Positions 13,121-14,352 of a stretch of DNA of 14,352 nt are shown one piece after another. The stretch covers positions 1 through 14,352 of the forward strand of contig CAMDXR010000036.1 in assembly GCA_945877725.1 (NCBI GenBank), written 5' to 3'. Position numbers and translations under genes: made by a program. The stretch's first letter is position 1. Every line of letters starts with the position of its first letter. The notes beneath the pieces were generated by a model that worked only from the letters and a program-made list of their open reading frames with translations, did not search any database and had not been told where the DNA came from. Source of the stretch: Limnohabitans sp. Rim8 (GTDB lineage Bacteria; Pseudomonadota; Gammaproteobacteria; Burkholderiales; Burkholderiaceae_C).

Positions 13121-14352
13121 TTAGAACGTGCGAACCTTGGGTGGCACGGAGTCCACGGTCAGGGGTTTGAGTTTGACGGGTTTGTAGGTCAGGCTGTTGG
13201 ACTCGCTGTGCCACAGGCTGTGTTTCATCCAATTGGCATCATCGCGGCCCAATGGGGCGATTGGATCGTCCACTGCACGCTCGTAGTCGCTCACGGTATG
13301 GGCACCACGGCATTCGCGACGTGCTGCAGCCGAAACCATGGTGGCTTGGGCGCTTTCGATGAGGTTTTCTACTTCCAGCGCTTCGATGCGGGCGGTGTTG
13401 AACACTTTGGAAGTGTCTTTTAGGCCGATCGCATTGACACGCTCGCGAATGGCGGCGATCTTTTGCACGCCTTCGTCCATGCTGGCTTGGGTGCGGAACA
13501 CGCCTGCATGCTGCTGCATGGCGGCGCGCATGTCGTTGGCCACATCTTGCGCGTATTCACCGCCCCGACCTTCGAGTTTGTTCAGGCGTTCCAGGGTGCG
13601 GTCGGTCGCGTCGGCAGGCATAGGTTTGTGCGACTTTGTTTTGGAAGCGAAGTCCACGATGTGGTTGCCCGCAGCACGGCCAAACACCAACAAATCGAGC
13701 AAGGAGTTGGTACCCAGGCGGTTGGCGCCATGCACCGACACGCAAGAGCATTCGCCCACGGCGTACAAACCGTTGACCACGGCGTTGTGGTCGGTGGCGT
13801 TTTGAATGACCACTTGGCCGTTGATGTTGGTCGGAATGCCGCCCATCTGGTAGTGGATGGTGGGCACCACGGGGATGGGCTCTTTGGTGATGTCGACGTT
13901 GGCAAAGTTGACGCCGATTTCATATACCGAAGGCAGGCGTTTGTGGATGGTGTCGGCACCCAGGTGGTCAAGCTTGAGCATCACGTAGTCTTTGTTTGGA
14001 CCGCAGCCACGGCCTTCCTTGATCTCTTGGTCCATGCAGCGGGACACAAAGTCGCGTGGGGCCAGATCTTTCAGGGTAGGCGCATAGCGCTCCATGAAGC
14101 GTTCGCCATTGCTGTTCAGCAAAATCGCCCCTTCGCCACGGCAGCCTTCGGTCAGCAACACGCCTGCGCCAGCCACACCCGTTGGGTGGAATTGCCAGAA
14201 TTCCATGTCTTCAAGGGGGATGCCCGCGCGCGCTGCCATGCCCAACCCGTCGCCGGTATTGATGAAGGCATTGGTCGAAGCGGCATAAATACGGCCTGCA
14301 CCGCCTGTGGCCATGAGCACGGTTTTGGCGTGCAAAACGTGCAAATCGCCCG
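13121..14352 (-). CDS. sdhA: Succinate dehydrogenase flavoprotein subunit (3' part, start outside the window)
   Basis: SdhA oxidises succinate to fumarate at a covalently bound FAD on the cytoplasmic face of the inner membrane. The visible 409 codons cover the C-terminal part of a protein usually near 590-600 residues; the N-terminal FAD-binding motif and flavinylated histidine lie beyond the high-coordinate edge. Diagnostic stretches seen are VLMATGGAGRIY, EFWQFHPTGVAGAG (substrate-binding histidine), TEGCRGEGAIL, LAPRDFVSR (catalytic arginine region), IPTNINGQV, GANRLGTNSLLDLLVFGR and the C-terminal RRECRGAH and DDANWMKHSL motifs. The frame stays open to the window edge; a TTG at 14344 is internal, not the start. 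sdhB follows after 69 bp. Confidence 0.97.
   Translation of the reverse strand, partial: GDLHVLHAKTVLMATGGAGRIYAASTNAFINTGDGLGMAARAGIPLEDMEFWQFHPTGVAGAGVLLTEGCRGEGAILLNSNGERFMERYAPTLKDLAPRDFVSRCMDQEIKEGRGCGPNKDYVMLKLDHLGADTIHKRLPSVYEIGVNFANVDITKEPIPVVPTIHYQMGGIPTNINGQVVIQNATDHNAVVNGLYAVGECSCVSVHGANRLGTNSLLDLLVFGRAAGNHIVDFASKTKSHKPMPADATDRTLERLNKLEGRGGEYAQDVANDMRAAMQQHAGVFRTQASMDEGVQKIAAIRERVNAIGLKDTSKVFNTARIEALEVENLIESAQATMVSAAARRECRGAHTVSDYERAVDDPIAPLGRDDANWMKHSLWHSESNSLTYKPVKLKPLTVDSVPPKVRTF

Noticed and set aside
1..14352. Search for CRISPR arrays, transposases, defence systems, tRNA or rRNA genes
   Set aside because: No regularly spaced direct repeats, no mobile-element genes and no RNA genes were seen; the window is filled by housekeeping biosynthetic and TCA-cycle genes.

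Overview
The window is an ordinary, gene-dense stretch of a betaproteobacterial chromosome, most likely Burkholderiales, family Comamonadaceae. That placement is inferred from gene order (sdhA-sdhB-sdhE-gltA, then leuC-leuD-leuB-asd-fimV-truA-trpF-trpB-trpA-accD), fairly high GC and protein sequence character; it was not checked against a database. Every recognisable gene lies on the minus strand, so transcription runs from high to low coordinates. Most other open frames, including long ones opposite gltA, leuB and sdhA, are shadows.

Reading in the direction of transcription: (i) 14352-12039 holds the end of a succinate dehydrogenase operon, with a 5'-truncated sdhA, sdhB (three iron-sulfur clusters) and the flavinylation factor sdhE. 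(ii) gltA, citrate synthase, follows after 41 bp and ends at a clear Rho-independent terminator (10654-10679), so a TCA-cycle unit closes here. (iii) A 345-bp gap contains a 93-nt nested hairpin and no convincing gene. (iv) leuC, leuD and leuB encode the last steps of leucine synthesis. (v) A 252-bp gap before asd holds a candidate promoter, a 33-codon leader ORF ending in a Thr/Lys/Ile cluster, and several mutually exclusive hairpins. (vi) asd, a short fimV, truA, trpF, trpB, trpA and the 5' part of accD follow closely, with 4-nt stop/start overlaps at fimV/truA and truA/trpF and a palindromic repeat pair between trpB and trpA.

Functionally the window joins central carbon oxidation (succinate dehydrogenase, citrate synthase) to branched-chain, aspartate-family and tryptophan synthesis and the first step of fatty-acid synthesis, with a tRNA pseudouridine synthase and a cell-pole/pilus assembly protein embedded. 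I see no mobile element with a transposase, no CRISPR array, no defence or toxin-antitoxin genes, and no tRNA or rRNA. The points worth a second look are in the gaps: the asd leader, the long hairpin upstream of leuC, and the paired palindromes splitting trpB from trpA, plus a FimV that lacks its usual cytoplasmic domain.
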